Shown here: positions 55,586-64,000 of the stretch, piece after piece | How the letters are laid out: each line of letters opens with the position of its first letter | Numbering within the stretch: the first letter of the stretch is position 1 | Assembly: GCF_003967015.1 (NCBI RefSeq) | Contig: NZ_AP017560.1 | Coordinates: 1,612,001 to 1,676,000 of the forward strand | Reading direction: 5' to 3' | Source of the DNA: Pseudanabaena sp. ABRG5-3 | GTDB lineage: Bacteria; Cyanobacteriota; Cyanobacteriia; Pseudanabaenales; Pseudanabaenaceae | DNA: 64,000 bases | Translations under genes and position numbers: made by a program | Notes under the pieces: generated by a model | Told to the model about the DNA's origin: nothing | Databases searched by the model: none | Seen by the model: the letters and a program-made list of their open reading frames with translations, nothing else

Positions 55586-55624
55586 AAAAAAGATGGGGCG
55601 TACTTTGTACGCCCCATCTTTTTT
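55586..55624 (+). terminator. Terminator of urt operon
   Basis: Perfect 18-bp stem 55586-55603/55607-55624 around TTT, GC-rich in the middle and ending in TTTTTT. Textbook intrinsic terminator, though symmetric, so it may work both ways. Confidence 0.85.
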
Positions 55625-55671
55625 ATGTTAGCCTCAAAATTAATTGCGAATAAAACTTTGAGGACAAGCTG

Positions 55672-56172
55672 ATGACTCAGACTTACTTAGAGACACAGGA
55701 TATCCACGAATCGGCGATCGCTAATAGTTCCCTTAATTCACTGAGCAATCTCTATGAATGTGACTTTAATCTATGGGTTGAAGCAACAGCCCAACTTTTG
55801 CGTGAGGGGAGATTAACGGAACTGGATGTGGTGAATTTACTAGATGAAGTGGAGTCGATGGGGAATAGTGATAAACATGCTTTAAGTAGTGATTTGGTCG
55901 TGGTTTTACTACATTTGCTTAAGTGGCAATATCAACCAAACAAACGAACAAGAAGTTGGGAAAAAAGTATCGCCGAACATCGTCGTCGGATTCGGAAGAT
56001 TTTTAAGAGTAGTCCTAGTCTAAAGAACTATTTTAAACAAACCTTTGATGAATGTTATCTAGATGCAAGAAAGCAAGCAAAAATTGAAACAAGATTACCG
56101 TTAGCTCATTTCCCTGAGATCTGCCCCTTTACTTCTGAGCAAGTGCTTGATGAAGATTTTTTGCCAGAATAG
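55672..56172 (+). CDS. DUF29-domain protein
   Basis: A 166-residue soluble helical protein. The pattern YECDFNLWVEATAQLLREGR, then LDVVNLLDEVESMG, HLLKWQYQP and SWEKSIAEHRRRI is that of the DUF29 family, very common in multiple copies in cyanobacteria and of unknown function. Start at 55672 with a GGACAAGCTG region upstream. Confidence 0.85.
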   Translation: MTQTYLETQDIHESAIANSSLNSLSNLYECDFNLWVEATAQLLREGRLTELDVVNLLDEVESMGNSDKHALSSDLVVVLLHLLKWQYQPNKRTRSWEKSIAEHRRRIRKIFKSSPSLKNYFKQTFDECYLDARKQAKIETRLPLAHFPEICPFTSEQVLDEDFLPE

Positions 56173-56253
56173 GCGATCTCAATAACAGTTGAAATTGCCA
56201 AATTTGTGTGAGTAATTTACAATTTACTATGTCGCAATCCTCGCTCTTATTTT

Positions 56254-57492
56254 CTATAACAATGGACTGACAAAATAGCTTGACACGACTTGCAAAACTT
56301 TTTCTAATTCAAGAGTTTTTTCGCTAGATAAGTCTTGATACATTTTTGCAATGCGATCACTAAAAGAATACATCAGTTTATTTTCCATGTATAAAGGATG
56401 ACCTATATAGCGAGAATATTTCAGTATTTTGTTCATCTTACTCAATCTTTTTGCTGGAATAATTATCCCAATCTTTTTTGCTATATTAGGAAAGACAGAG
56501 AGGAGTTCCATAAAACGATCAATTCTTGTAGTGATTGGAGTACTCTTTTCAACTTCAAACGCATATACAGGATTCTCCGACTCAAACCATATGATATCTA
56601 TTTGTTGGATTTTCCCCCTTTCCCATTCTGTCAAAGGTTTGTCAATTGGCAGGTTAGGCAAGGATAAATCACGAAAACTTTCTCCATTCCATTTACCTGT
56701 ACTTTGTTCTTGTTTGCCAATATGCACCTGTAATCCAATAGCTAAAGCAATTTTCGCCAAGACGTAAATGATCTGATTATGATCAATATCAGTGGTAGAA
56801 AAATGAATTTTAGGCAAAGGCGAGATTTGCTTTTCAATTAAAGTTTGCCAATCACTAGCAATTAAGTCATAACGTCCAAGTTTACGGAGTAGCATAACGC
56901 ATTGCTCTTCAGTTTCTTTCAGAATTTTATTCTTTACTTCATAGCAAAGTTCTGATTCATTAAATCTGCCTAATTTCTTAAGAACATCTCCTTTCCCTTC
57001 CCAAGCATTTTCATTATTTGGATCAACCTTAAGTACAAGGTTGTAGCTTTCAAGAGATTCTTCATATTTTCCAATCAAGTAAAGTTCTCCTGATCTGAGA
57101 TATATTGCCATTGGATAATAGCAATCATCAGGAACACAATTTTTTATTAAGTCATCATATGCAGCTATGAGATCTTCTTTAGTCTGTTTGTATTCATCAT
57201 CACCTTCCATGAAAGAGATCAACTCTGCTCTCTCAAACCATATTTCAGCACTACTTGGATCAATTTCTAAAGCCTTGTTATAGTTCTGAAGAGATATCTC
57301 CCAATCTCCTTCTTCTTTTTCTAAATAGGCTCGACTACACCAAGCATCAAAAAAATCTGGTTTATGTTTGATTGCTTTATCAAAACAATCTATAGCATCC
57401 TCATAGTTATTAGTATCTGCAAGTGCTAACCCTTTTTGATACAAGATGAAATAATAATTTGAGTTGTGAGGGTTGTCCATAATTTGCAACAT
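56254..57492 (-). CDS. TPR protein with C-terminal nuclease-like domain
   Basis: A 412-residue protein (start possibly 4 codons later at MDNPHNSNY). The N-terminal half has about five TPR-type helical repeats (NNYEDAIDCFDKAIKHKPD, GDWEISLQNYNKALEIDP, GKYEESLESYNLVLKVDP). The C-terminal half (about 240-400) has IDIIWFES then AFEVEKSTPITTRIDRFMEL, a D-x(n)-E-x-E-K arrangement resembling PD-(D/E)XK restriction-type folds. No known partner; convergent with DUF29. Nuclease activity is inference. Confidence 0.7.
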   Translation of the reverse strand: MLQIMDNPHNSNYYFILYQKGLALADTNNYEDAIDCFDKAIKHKPDFFDAWCSRAYLEKEEGDWEISLQNYNKALEIDPSSAEIWFERAELISFMEGDDEYKQTKEDLIAAYDDLIKNCVPDDCYYPMAIYLRSGELYLIGKYEESLESYNLVLKVDPNNENAWEGKGDVLKKLGRFNESELCYEVKNKILKETEEQCVMLLRKLGRYDLIASDWQTLIEKQISPLPKIHFSTTDIDHNQIIYVLAKIALAIGLQVHIGKQEQSTGKWNGESFRDLSLPNLPIDKPLTEWERGKIQQIDIIWFESENPVYAFEVEKSTPITTRIDRFMELLSVFPNIAKKIGIIIPAKRLSKMNKILKYSRYIGHPLYMENKLMYSFSDRIAKMYQDLSSEKTLELEKVLQVVSSYFVSPLL

Positions 57493-57555
57493 TTGAATTA
57501 ATCGATATCATTATTTTGTTAAAATAACATAATTAAGCTTGTGAGCAGAAATACC

Positions 57556-57774
57556 ATGCAAGCAACTGTAATTGATGCACAAATAGAACAAGAACTTGAG
57601 CCTCAAATTCGGCTTTGGTCGATCGCAGATTATCATCAAATGATTGAAGCAGGAATTTTGGATGAGGACGATCGCGTAGAACTTTTGGAAGAAAAAATCG
57701 TTTTGCAAGCTTTTTCTGATGTAGCGATCTCCTTAGATGCTATGTTTCCTATTGCCGAGAATTTACAAAGTTAA
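57556..57774 (+). pseudogene. Internally deleted Uma2-family remnant
   Basis: A 72-codon ORF. The first part matches the start of Uma2 proteins (WSIADYHQMIEAGILDEDDRVELLEEKIV) and the end matches their last 20 residues (QAFSDVAISLDAMF), while the central 110-130 residues with the PD-(D/E)XK catalytic residues are missing. It reads as an in-frame internal deletion. It lies just before ureD. A shorter intact relative is unlikely but not excluded. Confidence 0.6.
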
Positions 57775-57786
57775 CTAGATATTCCT

Positions 57787-58611
57787 ATGGCTTCACCTTG
57801 GGCGGGAGAATTAGAATTAGAATTTGCAAAACGGAATCAACAAACCGTACTAACCCGTAACTACACCGTAGCACCTTGGAAAATTCAGCGATCGCTTTAT
57901 CCCGAAGGTGACGAAGTTTGTCATTGTATTCTCTTGCATACCGCAGGTGGTCTTGTCGGCGGCGATCGCCTATCCGCCAAAATTCATTTACAGCCGAAAG
58001 CTCAAGCCCTAATTACTACTGCTGCTGCTAGCAAAATCTATCGCAGCACAGGTGCAGAATCCTTACAAAATGTCCACATTCGCCTTGATGAAGGGGCAAG
58101 TTTGGAATGGTTCCCACAAGAGACAATTGTTTTTTCAGAAGCACAATATCGTCAGCAAACTAGAATTGAGCTAGCGCCAGCCGCTACTTTGACGATGTGG
58201 GAAATTATTAGGTTTGGGCGCACAGCTAGAGGGGAGAAATTTCTGGATGGTAATTGGCGATCGCATACAGAGGTATGGCGCGACCAAATGCCATTGTGGA
58301 TTGATCGGCAATACCTAGAGGGAAATACCGAAATGTTAGGAAGTCCTAATGGATTAAATAACTACGCGATCACCGCAAATTTTATCTTTATCGGTGCAAC
58401 CGTAGAACCTGAATTAATTACGCGAATTCGTTCCACTTGGGAGCAAGGTAATTATCAGGGGGTATCGGGAGTCACGCGATCGCTAGCAGGTTTAGTTTGC
58501 CGCTATTGTGGGGACTCCTCTAGTGATGCGCGTAAATGGTTTCAACAAATTTGGCAGCTTTTGCGTGTATCCTATAGGAATAGAGCAATATGCGTACCTA
58601 GAGTTTGGTAA
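57787..58611 (+). CDS. ureD: Urease accessory protein UreD
   Basis: A 274-residue beta-helical urease chaperone through which nickel is delivered to the UreABC apoenzyme. Landmarks are [37 protein letters not shown] and GRTARGE. Its end (CVPRVW) fits the family. It starts 13 bp after the Uma2 remnant and ends 8 bp before ureA. Confidence 0.95.
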   Translation: MASPWAGELELEFAKRNQQTVLTRNYTVAPWKIQRSLYPEGDEVCHCILLHTAGGLVGGDRLSAKIHLQPKAQALITTAAASKIYRSTGAESLQNVHIRLDEGASLEWFPQETIVFSEAQYRQQTRIELAPAATLTMWEIIRFGRTARGEKFLDGNWRSHTEVWRDQMPLWIDRQYLEGNTEMLGSPNGLNNYAITANFIFIGATVEPELITRIRSTWEQGNYQGVSGVTRSLAGLVCRYCGDSSSDARKWFQQIWQLLRVSYRNRAICVPRVW

Positions 58612-58618
58612 TTATCCC

Positions 58619-58921
58619 ATGCAACTTACGCCTCAAGAAAAAGATAAATTATTGATTTTTACGGCTGCGTTACTAGCAGAGCGTCGTAAAGCTAAAGGTT
58701 TGAAATTAAATTATCCTGAAGCGATCGCCTTTATCACTGCGGAGATTTTGGAAGGAGCAAGGGAAGGTCGCACGGTTGCTGAGCTAATGTCCTATGGTGC
58801 GACTTTGCTCACCCGTGATGATGTGATGGAAGGCATCCCTGAAATGATCCATGATGTGCAAGTAGAAGCAACTTTTCCCGATGGAACTAAGCTGGTAACA
58901 GTACATAATCCTATTCGCTAA
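58619..58921 (+). CDS. ureA: Urease gamma subunit
   Basis: Smallest urease subunit, exactly 100 residues ([23 protein letters not shown]). Conserved [16 protein letters not shown]-like [13 protein letters not shown] and the end VTVHNPI identify it. The ATG at 58619 lies 8 bp after the ureD stop; a longer in-frame reading from 58508 would be inside ureD and is rejected. Confidence 0.97.
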   Translation: MQLTPQEKDKLLIFTAALLAERRKAKGLKLNYPEAIAFITAEILEGAREGRTVAELMSYGATLLTRDDVMEGIPEMIHDVQVEATFPDGTKLVTVHNPIR

Positions 58922-58953
58922 CCAGTAATCCAAATACTTTATGGAGGTCTGAG

Positions 58954-59598
58954 ATGATTGCGATCGCAACACCCCAAAACAAACAAAAGTTAGCAGATGG
59001 AAAACCCAAATTAACCTTTGATCAGTTTTTAGAAATTTGTCCAGAATATGGTCATTTTGAACTAATTGATGGCGAGATAGTTGAGATTTCTGAAATGGCA
59101 TTTACACGCAATCACGATGATGTTGGTGAATTCATTGACAGACGCTTTTATCGAGAGGTAGAACGTTTATCTCTTAACTATGTGGTCAAAAGAGCAATTC
59201 CTATTAGAACTATTGATCAACAGGGAAATGAACGCGGACGTGTACCTGATTTAAGTGTAATCGATGCAACTATTTGGCGCTCTAATCGGGGTGACTACAA
59301 AGGATTGCGTGAAAAGATTCAGTTAGCTGTCGAAGTTGCTTCAAACAATTGGGATGACGACTATATTGATAAATTTGATGAATATCAGTGTTTAGGAATT
59401 CCTGAATATTGGATTGTGGATTATTTAGCGATCGCTAGTCGTGAATTTCTTGGTAATCCCAAAGTCCCCACCGTGTTTGTAAATTTACTAGATGAAAATG
59501 GTAAATATCAAACAAATAAATTTACAGGAGATGACAAAATTATTTCGCGGACTTTTCCTGAACTAGACTTAACTGCTGCTCAAATTCTCAACATTTAG
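58954..59598 (+). CDS. Uma2-family endonuclease-fold protein
   Basis: A 214-residue intact Uma2 protein: [25 protein letters not shown], then [25 protein letters not shown] and PEYWIVD, the PD-(D/E)XK catalytic framework with its conserved Lys. Uma2 proteins are multicopy in cyanobacteria and of unknown biological role. It is lodged between ureA and ureB in the same orientation with its own ribosome-binding site (GGAGG), so it is transcribed with urease. Confidence 0.88.
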   Translation: MIAIATPQNKQKLADGKPKLTFDQFLEICPEYGHFELIDGEIVEISEMAFTRNHDDVGEFIDRRFYREVERLSLNYVVKRAIPIRTIDQQGNERGRVPDLSVIDATIWRSNRGDYKGLREKIQLAVEVASNNWDDDYIDKFDEYQCLGIPEYWIVDYLAIASREFLGNPKVPTVFVNLLDENGKYQTNKFTGDDKIISRTFPELDLTAAQILNI

Positions 59599-59624
59599 GA
59601 TGTAGTGCAAAGCGCTACATCCTA
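59596..59624. terminator. GC-AAA-GC palindrome within ure operon
   Basis: 13-bp stem with one wobble around AAA, starting at the Uma2 stop codon. Followed by the ureB ribosome-binding site; may be a partial terminator or processing site. Confidence 0.6.
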
Positions 59625-59648
59625 GCAATTAACAATGGAGGTAAATCT

Positions 59649-59960
59649 ATGATTGTTGGTGAAATCATTACTCAAGAAGGTGATATTGAATTAAATGCTG
59701 GGCGCGAAGTGATTACGCTCAAAGTTGCTAATTCAGGCGATCGCCCGATCCAAGTTGGTTCCCATTTCCATTTCTATGAAACCAATCGGGCATTAATCTT
59801 CGATCGAGATCGCGCCAAAGGTACACACCTTGATATACCTGCGGGAACTTCCATCCGCTTTGAACCAGGGGATGAGAAAGAAGTAAATCTGGTTCCCTAT
59901 GTGGGGACTCGTGAGATTTATGGATTTAATGCTCTCGTTGAAGGCAAGTTAGAGGACTAG
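59649..59960 (+). CDS. ureB: Urease beta subunit
   Basis: A 103-residue beta subunit of the urease trimer. Landmarks: [46 protein letters not shown] precedes the ATG. It is separated from ureA by the Uma2 gene and from ureC by the nuclease-like gene. Confidence 0.97.
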   Translation: MIVGEIITQEGDIELNAGREVITLKVANSGDRPIQVGSHFHFYETNRALIFDRDRAKGTHLDIPAGTSIRFEPGDEKEVNLVPYVGTREIYGFNALVEGKLED

Positions 59961-59963
59961 TTT

Positions 59964-60587
59964 ATGGTGACTACGTTTGCTGCGGAAAAATTGACACTCT
60001 ACGATTTAGAAAAGTCTTTCAATTTGACTTTGTGCGATTGCCCTGACTTTTTCCTAGAATGGAATATTGAGACTTTAACAATATCAGGAAAAGAAAAAGA
60101 GCAATTAGACCGTATCAAAACTAATTATCTCCATTTATCTAAGCGTCCAATGCTGGAAGAAATGGTGAAAATGGTTGTGTTGTCACCACTTCTAGACATA
60201 GCAGGATTTTACCAACCCCCATTTTATTCTGTTGCCGAAAAATCAGTTAAGGTTTCCGTTAAAGATGAAAACCTAACAATTCGCGGCAAAATTGATGTCT
60301 TGGTACTGCAAGATCGGTTTTGGATTTTAGTAATTGAATCCAAACAGGTGGGAGTTTCCTTGCAAAAAGGGATTCCTCAAGCTCTAGCCTATATGTTGGC
60401 TAATCCTAATCCCGCAAAAGATGTTTATGGAATGGTTACAAATGGCAGTAATTTTATTTTCCTTAAACTAGGATGGCAAGATCAACCTATGTATGGAACT
60501 TCCGATGAATATACGTTAATGCGTCATAAGAATGATCTATACGAGATCTTACAAATATTAAAAACTATTGGCAACGCAATTATCTGA
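59964..60587 (+). CDS. Type I restriction R-subunit-like nuclease-fold protein
   Basis: A 207-residue protein with the PD-(D/E)XK core GKIDVLVLQDRFWILVIESK, then QALAYMLANPNP and YGMVTNGSNFIFLKL. This matches the small cyanobacterial proteins annotated as restriction endonuclease subunit R, which consist of the nuclease module only, with no helicase. It starts 3 bp after ureB and is thus translationally linked to the urease operon. No HsdM or HsdS is nearby, so a restriction role is doubtful. Confidence 0.82.
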   Translation: MVTTFAAEKLTLYDLEKSFNLTLCDCPDFFLEWNIETLTISGKEKEQLDRIKTNYLHLSKRPMLEEMVKMVVLSPLLDIAGFYQPPFYSVAEKSVKVSVKDENLTIRGKIDVLVLQDRFWILVIESKQVGVSLQKGIPQALAYMLANPNPAKDVYGMVTNGSNFIFLKLGWQDQPMYGTSDEYTLMRHKNDLYEILQILKTIGNAII

Positions 60588-60613
60588 GAAAGATTGCGAA
60601 GCAATCTTTCTCA
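60585..60613. terminator. GC-GAA-GC palindrome upstream of ureC
   Basis: Perfect 13-bp stem around GAA at the stop codon of the nuclease-like gene. May limit read-through or process the mRNA ahead of ureC. Confidence 0.65.
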
Positions 60614-60643
60614 ATCTAAATACTTAATTAGGAAAACAACAAT

Positions 60644-62356
60644 ATGAGTTATAGAATGTCGCGCCGCGCCTATGCAGAAACCTATGGCGCAACCGTTGGT
60701 GATAAAGTTCGCTTAGCTGATACCGAATTATTTATTGAAGTAGAACGCGACTACACTACCTATGGCGATGAAGTGAAATTTGGTGGTGGTAAGGTGATTC
60801 GTGATGGCATGGGACAATCACCGATTACCAATGCCAATGGAGCCGTAGATGTCGCGATTACCAATGCTTTAATCCTCGACTGGTGGGGCGTGGTGAAGGC
60901 AGATGTGGGAATTAAAGATGGCAAGATTGTAGCGATCGGGAAGGCGGGAAATCCTTACATTCAGGATAACGTTAACATCATCATCGGTGCGGGTACAGAA
61001 ATCATCGCAGGAGAGGGACGAATTCTCACCGCAGGCGGCATTGATACCCATATCCATTTTATTTGTCCGCAACAAATCGAAGTAGCGATCGCCTCAGGCA
61101 TCACAACGATGATCGGCGGTGGTACGGGGCCAGCCGTTGGCACAAATGCTACTACTTGCACCCCAGGTCCTTGGAATATGTACCGCATGTTACAAGCTGC
61201 CGATGCCTTCCCGATGAATTTAGGATTTTTGGGCAAGGGCAATAGTGCTAAACCTGAAGGATTAGTCGAACAGGTGGAAGCAGGAGCGATCGGCTTGAAA
61301 CTCCATGAAGATTGGGGAACGACTCCCGCTACGATTGATACTTGTTTGGGCGTTGCCGATGAATACGATGTACAGGTTGCTATCCACACGGATACACTCA
61401 ACGAAGCGGGATTTGTGGAAGATACGATCGCTGCTTTTAAAAATCGCGTGATCCATACCTATCACACCGAAGGTGCAGGTGGTGGTCATGCTCCTGACAT
61501 TATCAAGATTTGCGGTGAAGCGAATGTACTTCCTTCTTCCACTAATCCCACTCGTCCCTATACCTTAAATACGCTCGATGAACATCTCGATATGCTGATG
61601 GTCTGCCACCATCTCGATCCGAGCATTCCTGAGGATGTCTCCTTTGCCGAATCAAGAATCCGTCGCGAAACGATCGCCGCCGAAGACATTCTCCATGATA
61701 TCGGCGCGTTTAGTATGATCTCCTCTGACTCGCAAGCGATGGGAAGAGTCGGTGAAGTAATTATCAGGACTTGGCAAACTGCTCACAAAATGAAGGTACA
61801 GCGAGGAGTTCTTTCTAGTTCTGAAAGTACCAGAGCCGACAATTTCCGCGCTCAGCGCTATGTGGCAAAGTACACGATTAATCCTGCAATTACTCACGGG
61901 ATTTCCGAATATGTCGGTTCCATCGAAGTTGGTAAAATCGCCGATCTTGTTCTTTGGCATCCTGCCTTTTTTGGAGTCAAACCCGAAATGGTATTGAAGG
62001 GAGGATTTATCGCATGGTCACAGATGGGTGATGCCAATGCCAGTATTCCCACACCGCAACCTGTATATATGCGTCCCATGTTTGGCAGCTATGGCGGTGC
62101 GATCGCGCCTACATCCTTTACTTTTATTTCTCAAGCTGCAATGGAACGCGATATTCCTACTCAATTAGGCTTGAAGAAACAAGTACTTACGGTTAAAGGA
62201 ACTCGTAATATTAGCAAACGTGACTTAAAGCTCAATGATGCTTTGCCAGTTATGGAAGTAGATCCAGAAACCTATGAAGTTCGTGCTGATGGCGAATTAT
62301 TGACCTGTGAGCCTGCGTCAGTATTGCCGATGGCTCAGCGATATTTCTTGTTTTAG
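60644..62356 (+). CDS. ureC: Urease alpha subunit (catalytic)
   Basis: Catalytic subunit, 570 residues, hydrolysing urea to ammonia and carbamate with two nickel ions. Nickel ligands and active-site motifs are intact: the His pair in GIDTHIHFI, the carbamylated Lys in [36 protein letters not shown] and the mobile-flap MVCHHLD. Full length and normal. Last gene of the ure operon. Confidence 0.98.
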   Translation: MSYRMSRRAYAETYGATVGDKVRLADTELFIEVERDYTTYGDEVKFGGGKVIRDGMGQSPITNANGAVDVAITNALILDWWGVVKADVGIKDGKIVAIGKAGNPYIQDNVNIIIGAGTEIIAGEGRILTAGGIDTHIHFICPQQIEVAIASGITTMIGGGTGPAVGTNATTCTPGPWNMYRMLQAADAFPMNLGFLGKGNSAKPEGLVEQVEAGAIGLKLHEDWGTTPATIDTCLGVADEYDVQVAIHTDTLNEAGFVEDTIAAFKNRVIHTYHTEGAGGGHAPDIIKICGEANVLPSSTNPTRPYTLNTLDEHLDMLMVCHHLDPSIPEDVSFAESRIRRETIAAEDILHDIGAFSMISSDSQAMGRVGEVIIRTWQTAHKMKVQRGVLSSSESTRADNFRAQRYVAKYTINPAITHGISEYVGSIEVGKIADLVLWHPAFFGVKPEMVLKGGFIAWSQMGDANASIPTPQPVYMRPMFGSYGGAIAPTSFTFISQAAMERDIPTQLGLKKQVLTVKGTRNISKRDLKLNDALPVMEVDPETYEVRADGELLTCEPASVLPMAQRYFLF

Positions 62357-62370
62357 AACTTCTATCCCTA

Positions 62371-62432
62371 TAAAAAGGAACCAATTTTTTGTAGCGCAGC
62401 TAAGCCACGCCACAAAAAATTGGTTCCTTTTT
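62371..62432. terminator. 22-bp hairpin between ureC and peroxiredoxin
   Basis: TAAAAAGGAACCAATTTTTT with its complement, plus an inner partially paired GC-rich part. Lies between convergent genes; bidirectional terminator likely. Confidence 0.7.
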
Positions 62433-62446
62433 AAATTGTAGAACCC

Positions 62447-62884
62447 TTACAATCCTAATGCAGCTAAAATATCACTGGCATGGGTGGATGTGTTGATTGC
62501 AGTATCGACAAGAATTATTTTCCCTTCGGGGCTAATTACATAGGTAACGCGCTTGGCATAACCACCACCATCAACATCAAAAGCTTGGATCAGCTCTTTG
62601 TTGGTATCCGCCAATAATGGAAAATTGAGGTCGTATTTTGCAGTGAAGGCTCGATGGGCGGCTTCATCATCAGCACTGACTCCTAGAACCACCACATCTT
62701 TACCTTCGTATTGAGGTTTAGCATCGCGGAAGCTACAGGCTTGTTTAGTACAACCGGGGGTATCGTCTTTAGGATAGAAGTACAATACTACGGTTTTACC
62801 AGCAAAATCAGATAAAGATACTGTATTGCCGTTGGTATCTTGGGCGGTAAATGCTGGGGCATCTGTACCTACTGCTAGAGGCAT
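62447..62884 (-). CDS. bcp: Peroxiredoxin, BCP/PrxQ type
   Basis: A 145-residue thiol peroxidase that reduces peroxides with thioredoxin. Peroxidatic Cys in YPKDDTPGCTKQACSF, with the second Cys five residues later as in PrxQ (CxxxxC). Full length, no signal peptide, so cytoplasmic. Monocistronic. Confidence 0.95.
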   Translation of the reverse strand: MPLAVGTDAPAFTAQDTNGNTVSLSDFAGKTVVLYFYPKDDTPGCTKQACSFRDAKPQYEGKDVVVLGVSADDEAAHRAFTAKYDLNFPLLADTNKELIQAFDVDGGGYAKRVTYVISPEGKIILVDTAINTSTHASDILAALGL

Positions 62885-62972
62885 AATTAACCTTTTTATA
62901 TTTTATGGATAATGTTGGGATTTTAGCACAGCTAAAATTTCAGACAGTGTTCGGTGATGTTTACGCGATTAA

Positions 62973-64000
62973 CTACGCAATTAACTTTTTCGCTGCTTCG
63001 ATTTGAATTTTGACCTGATCAAAACCAGTTCCACCATAACTATTACGAACTTTGACCACTTGTGCGGGCGCGATCGCATCGACAATATCCGCCTCAAACT
63101 GAGGATGGAAGGTTTTCCAACGCTCAACGGATAGATCCTTCAGCAAAATTCCTTCGCTAGTACAGGTTTTGACCAACTTCCCAACTAGTTGATATGCCTC
63201 ACGGAAAGGTACTCCTTTAGATGCGAGATAATCGGCAACATCGGTCGCATTAGAGAAGTCCTCAGCAACGGCTTCAGCAAGGCGTTTGGGCTGAAATTCA
63301 ATGCCTTCTTCAACGAGAATCGTCATTGCTTCCAAACAGGCGCGAACGGTTACTACGGCATCAAAAATTCCTTCCTTATCCTCCTGCATATCTTTGTTAT
63401 AAGCTAGAGGTAAACCCTTGATAATTGTCAGCAATCCTTGGAGATGTCCAAACACACGTCCAGTTTTACCACGTACTAATTCGGGAACGTCAGGGTTTTT
63501 CTTTTGGGGCATGATGCTAGAGCCAGTGCTGACGCGATCGCTTAGCTTTACAAAACTAAATTCCTGTGATGACCAAAGAATTACTTCTTCGGAAAGGCGG
63601 CTAAGATGTACCATGATCAAACTTGCCGCGCAGAGAAACTCCACCGCAAAGTCGCGATCAGAAACACCGTCAAGGCTATTGCGCCCCACAGACCCAAAGT
63701 TTAATAGTTCCGCAGTGTAATGACGATCAATTGGATGGGGTGTACCCGCCAAAGCACCCGAACCAAGGGGAGAAATATTGACTCGGTTATAAATCTCATC
63801 CAGCCTTGTCCAGTCACGCTGGGCCATCTCGAAATAGGCAAGGAGATGATGGGCGAGACTAATGGGCTGGGCGCGTTGTAGATGTGTATATCCGGGGATG
63901 AAAGTCTCAACATGTTGCTCAGCTTTACCAACTAGAGTTTGTTGCCAAGTTCGCAGATCCTCTTGGATTTTGCGAATTTGGTCACGCAGATATAAACGCA
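62973..64000 (-). CDS. argH: Argininosuccinate lyase, 5' end beyond window
   Basis: Final step of arginine synthesis, cleaving argininosuccinate to arginine and fumarate. The frame is open from 64000 to the stop at 62973, about 342 codons, so roughly the N-terminal quarter lies outside the window. Seen are [17 protein letters not shown], the signature [15 protein letters not shown] with the catalytic Ser loop, and [10 protein letters not shown]. An internal ATG at 63827 (MAQRDW) is not the start, since conserved sequence continues upstream. Confidence 0.97.
   Translation of the reverse strand, partial: RLYLRDQIRKIQEDLRTWQQTLVGKAEQHVETFIPGYTHLQRAQPISLAHHLLAYFEMAQRDWTRLDEIYNRVNISPLGSGALAGTPHPIDRHYTAELLNFGSVGRNSLDGVSDRDFAVEFLCAASLIMVHLSRLSEEVILWSSQEFSFVKLSDRVSTGSSIMPQKKNPDVPELVRGKTGRVFGHLQGLLTIIKGLPLAYNKDMQEDKEGIFDAVVTVRACLEAMTILVEEGIEFQPKRLAEAVAEDFSNATDVADYLASKGVPFREAYQLVGKLVKTCTSEGILLKDLSVERWKTFHPQFEADIVDAIAPAQVVKVRNSYGGTGFDQVKIQIEAAKKLIA

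Noticed and set aside
57541-57554. GTG-N8-TAC resembling an NtcA site before the Uma2 remnant and ureD
   Set aside because: Only a variant of the consensus and it ends one base before the ATG at 57556, where an activator site makes no sense.

Overview
The window looks like a filamentous or unicellular cyanobacterium, most likely of the Pseudanabaena type; that genus guess is inference, not proof. Three things support a cyanobacterium: the octamer GCGATCGC (the HIP1 palindrome typical of cyanobacteria) recurs in and between genes, a Tax/Pix-style pilus chemotaxis operon is present, and so are an NblA-like protein, the crtE-folD neighbourhood and a urt urea transporter. I saw no rRNA, tRNA, CRISPR array, transposase or intact insertion sequence.

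Layout. 1-6.6 kb: priA (cut by the left edge), pyrG, a tandem universal stress protein, a response regulator with two LuxR-type helix-turn-helix segments, and a short NblA-like gene. 7.1-12.1 kb: a four-gene operon that reads as a divergent chaperone-usher pilus system (two small secreted subunits, PapD-like chaperone, usher). 12.3-18.6 kb: an FHA-fused class A penicillin-binding protein, HU, a NACHT STAND NTPase and an alpha/beta hydrolase. 18.8-32.3 kb: a complete pilus chemotaxis operon (PatA-type regulator, CheY, CheW, two MCPs, hybrid CheA). The first MCP is 2080 residues long because of a roughly 1300-residue acidic tail. 32.3-41.4 kb: hisI, a six-PAS histidine kinase, a WD40 protein next to a membrane M48 protein that has lost its zinc site, and a 68-residue small protein. 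41.5-49.1 kb (minus strand): SulP transporter, an ATPase plus TOPRIM pair (candidate defence), PAP2-like protein, crtE, folD, ureF, ureE. 49.2-62.4 kb: ureG, urtABCDE behind an NtcA box, DUF29, a TPR-nuclease-like protein, and the urease operon ureD-ureA-ureB-ureC with nuclease-fold genes lodged between its members. 62.4-64 kb: a peroxiredoxin and argH (cut by the right edge).

Genes acting together. UrtABCDE imports urea. UreABC hydrolyses it to ammonia and CO2, with UreD/E/F/G loading nickel. All these parts lie within about 14 kb. The pil/pix operon would couple a Cache-type periplasmic sensor to CheA and so to type IV pilus motility.

Most intergenic gaps carry one or two long, often perfect inverted repeats with a 3-nt loop, usually closed by GC on each side (GC-NNN-GC). 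Some lie inside larger MITE-like elements with recognisable terminal inverted repeats. This genome-scale palindrome family, the chaperone-usher operon, the ATPase/TOPRIM pair, the WD40/pseudo-M48 pair and the giant MCP tail are the most interesting items.
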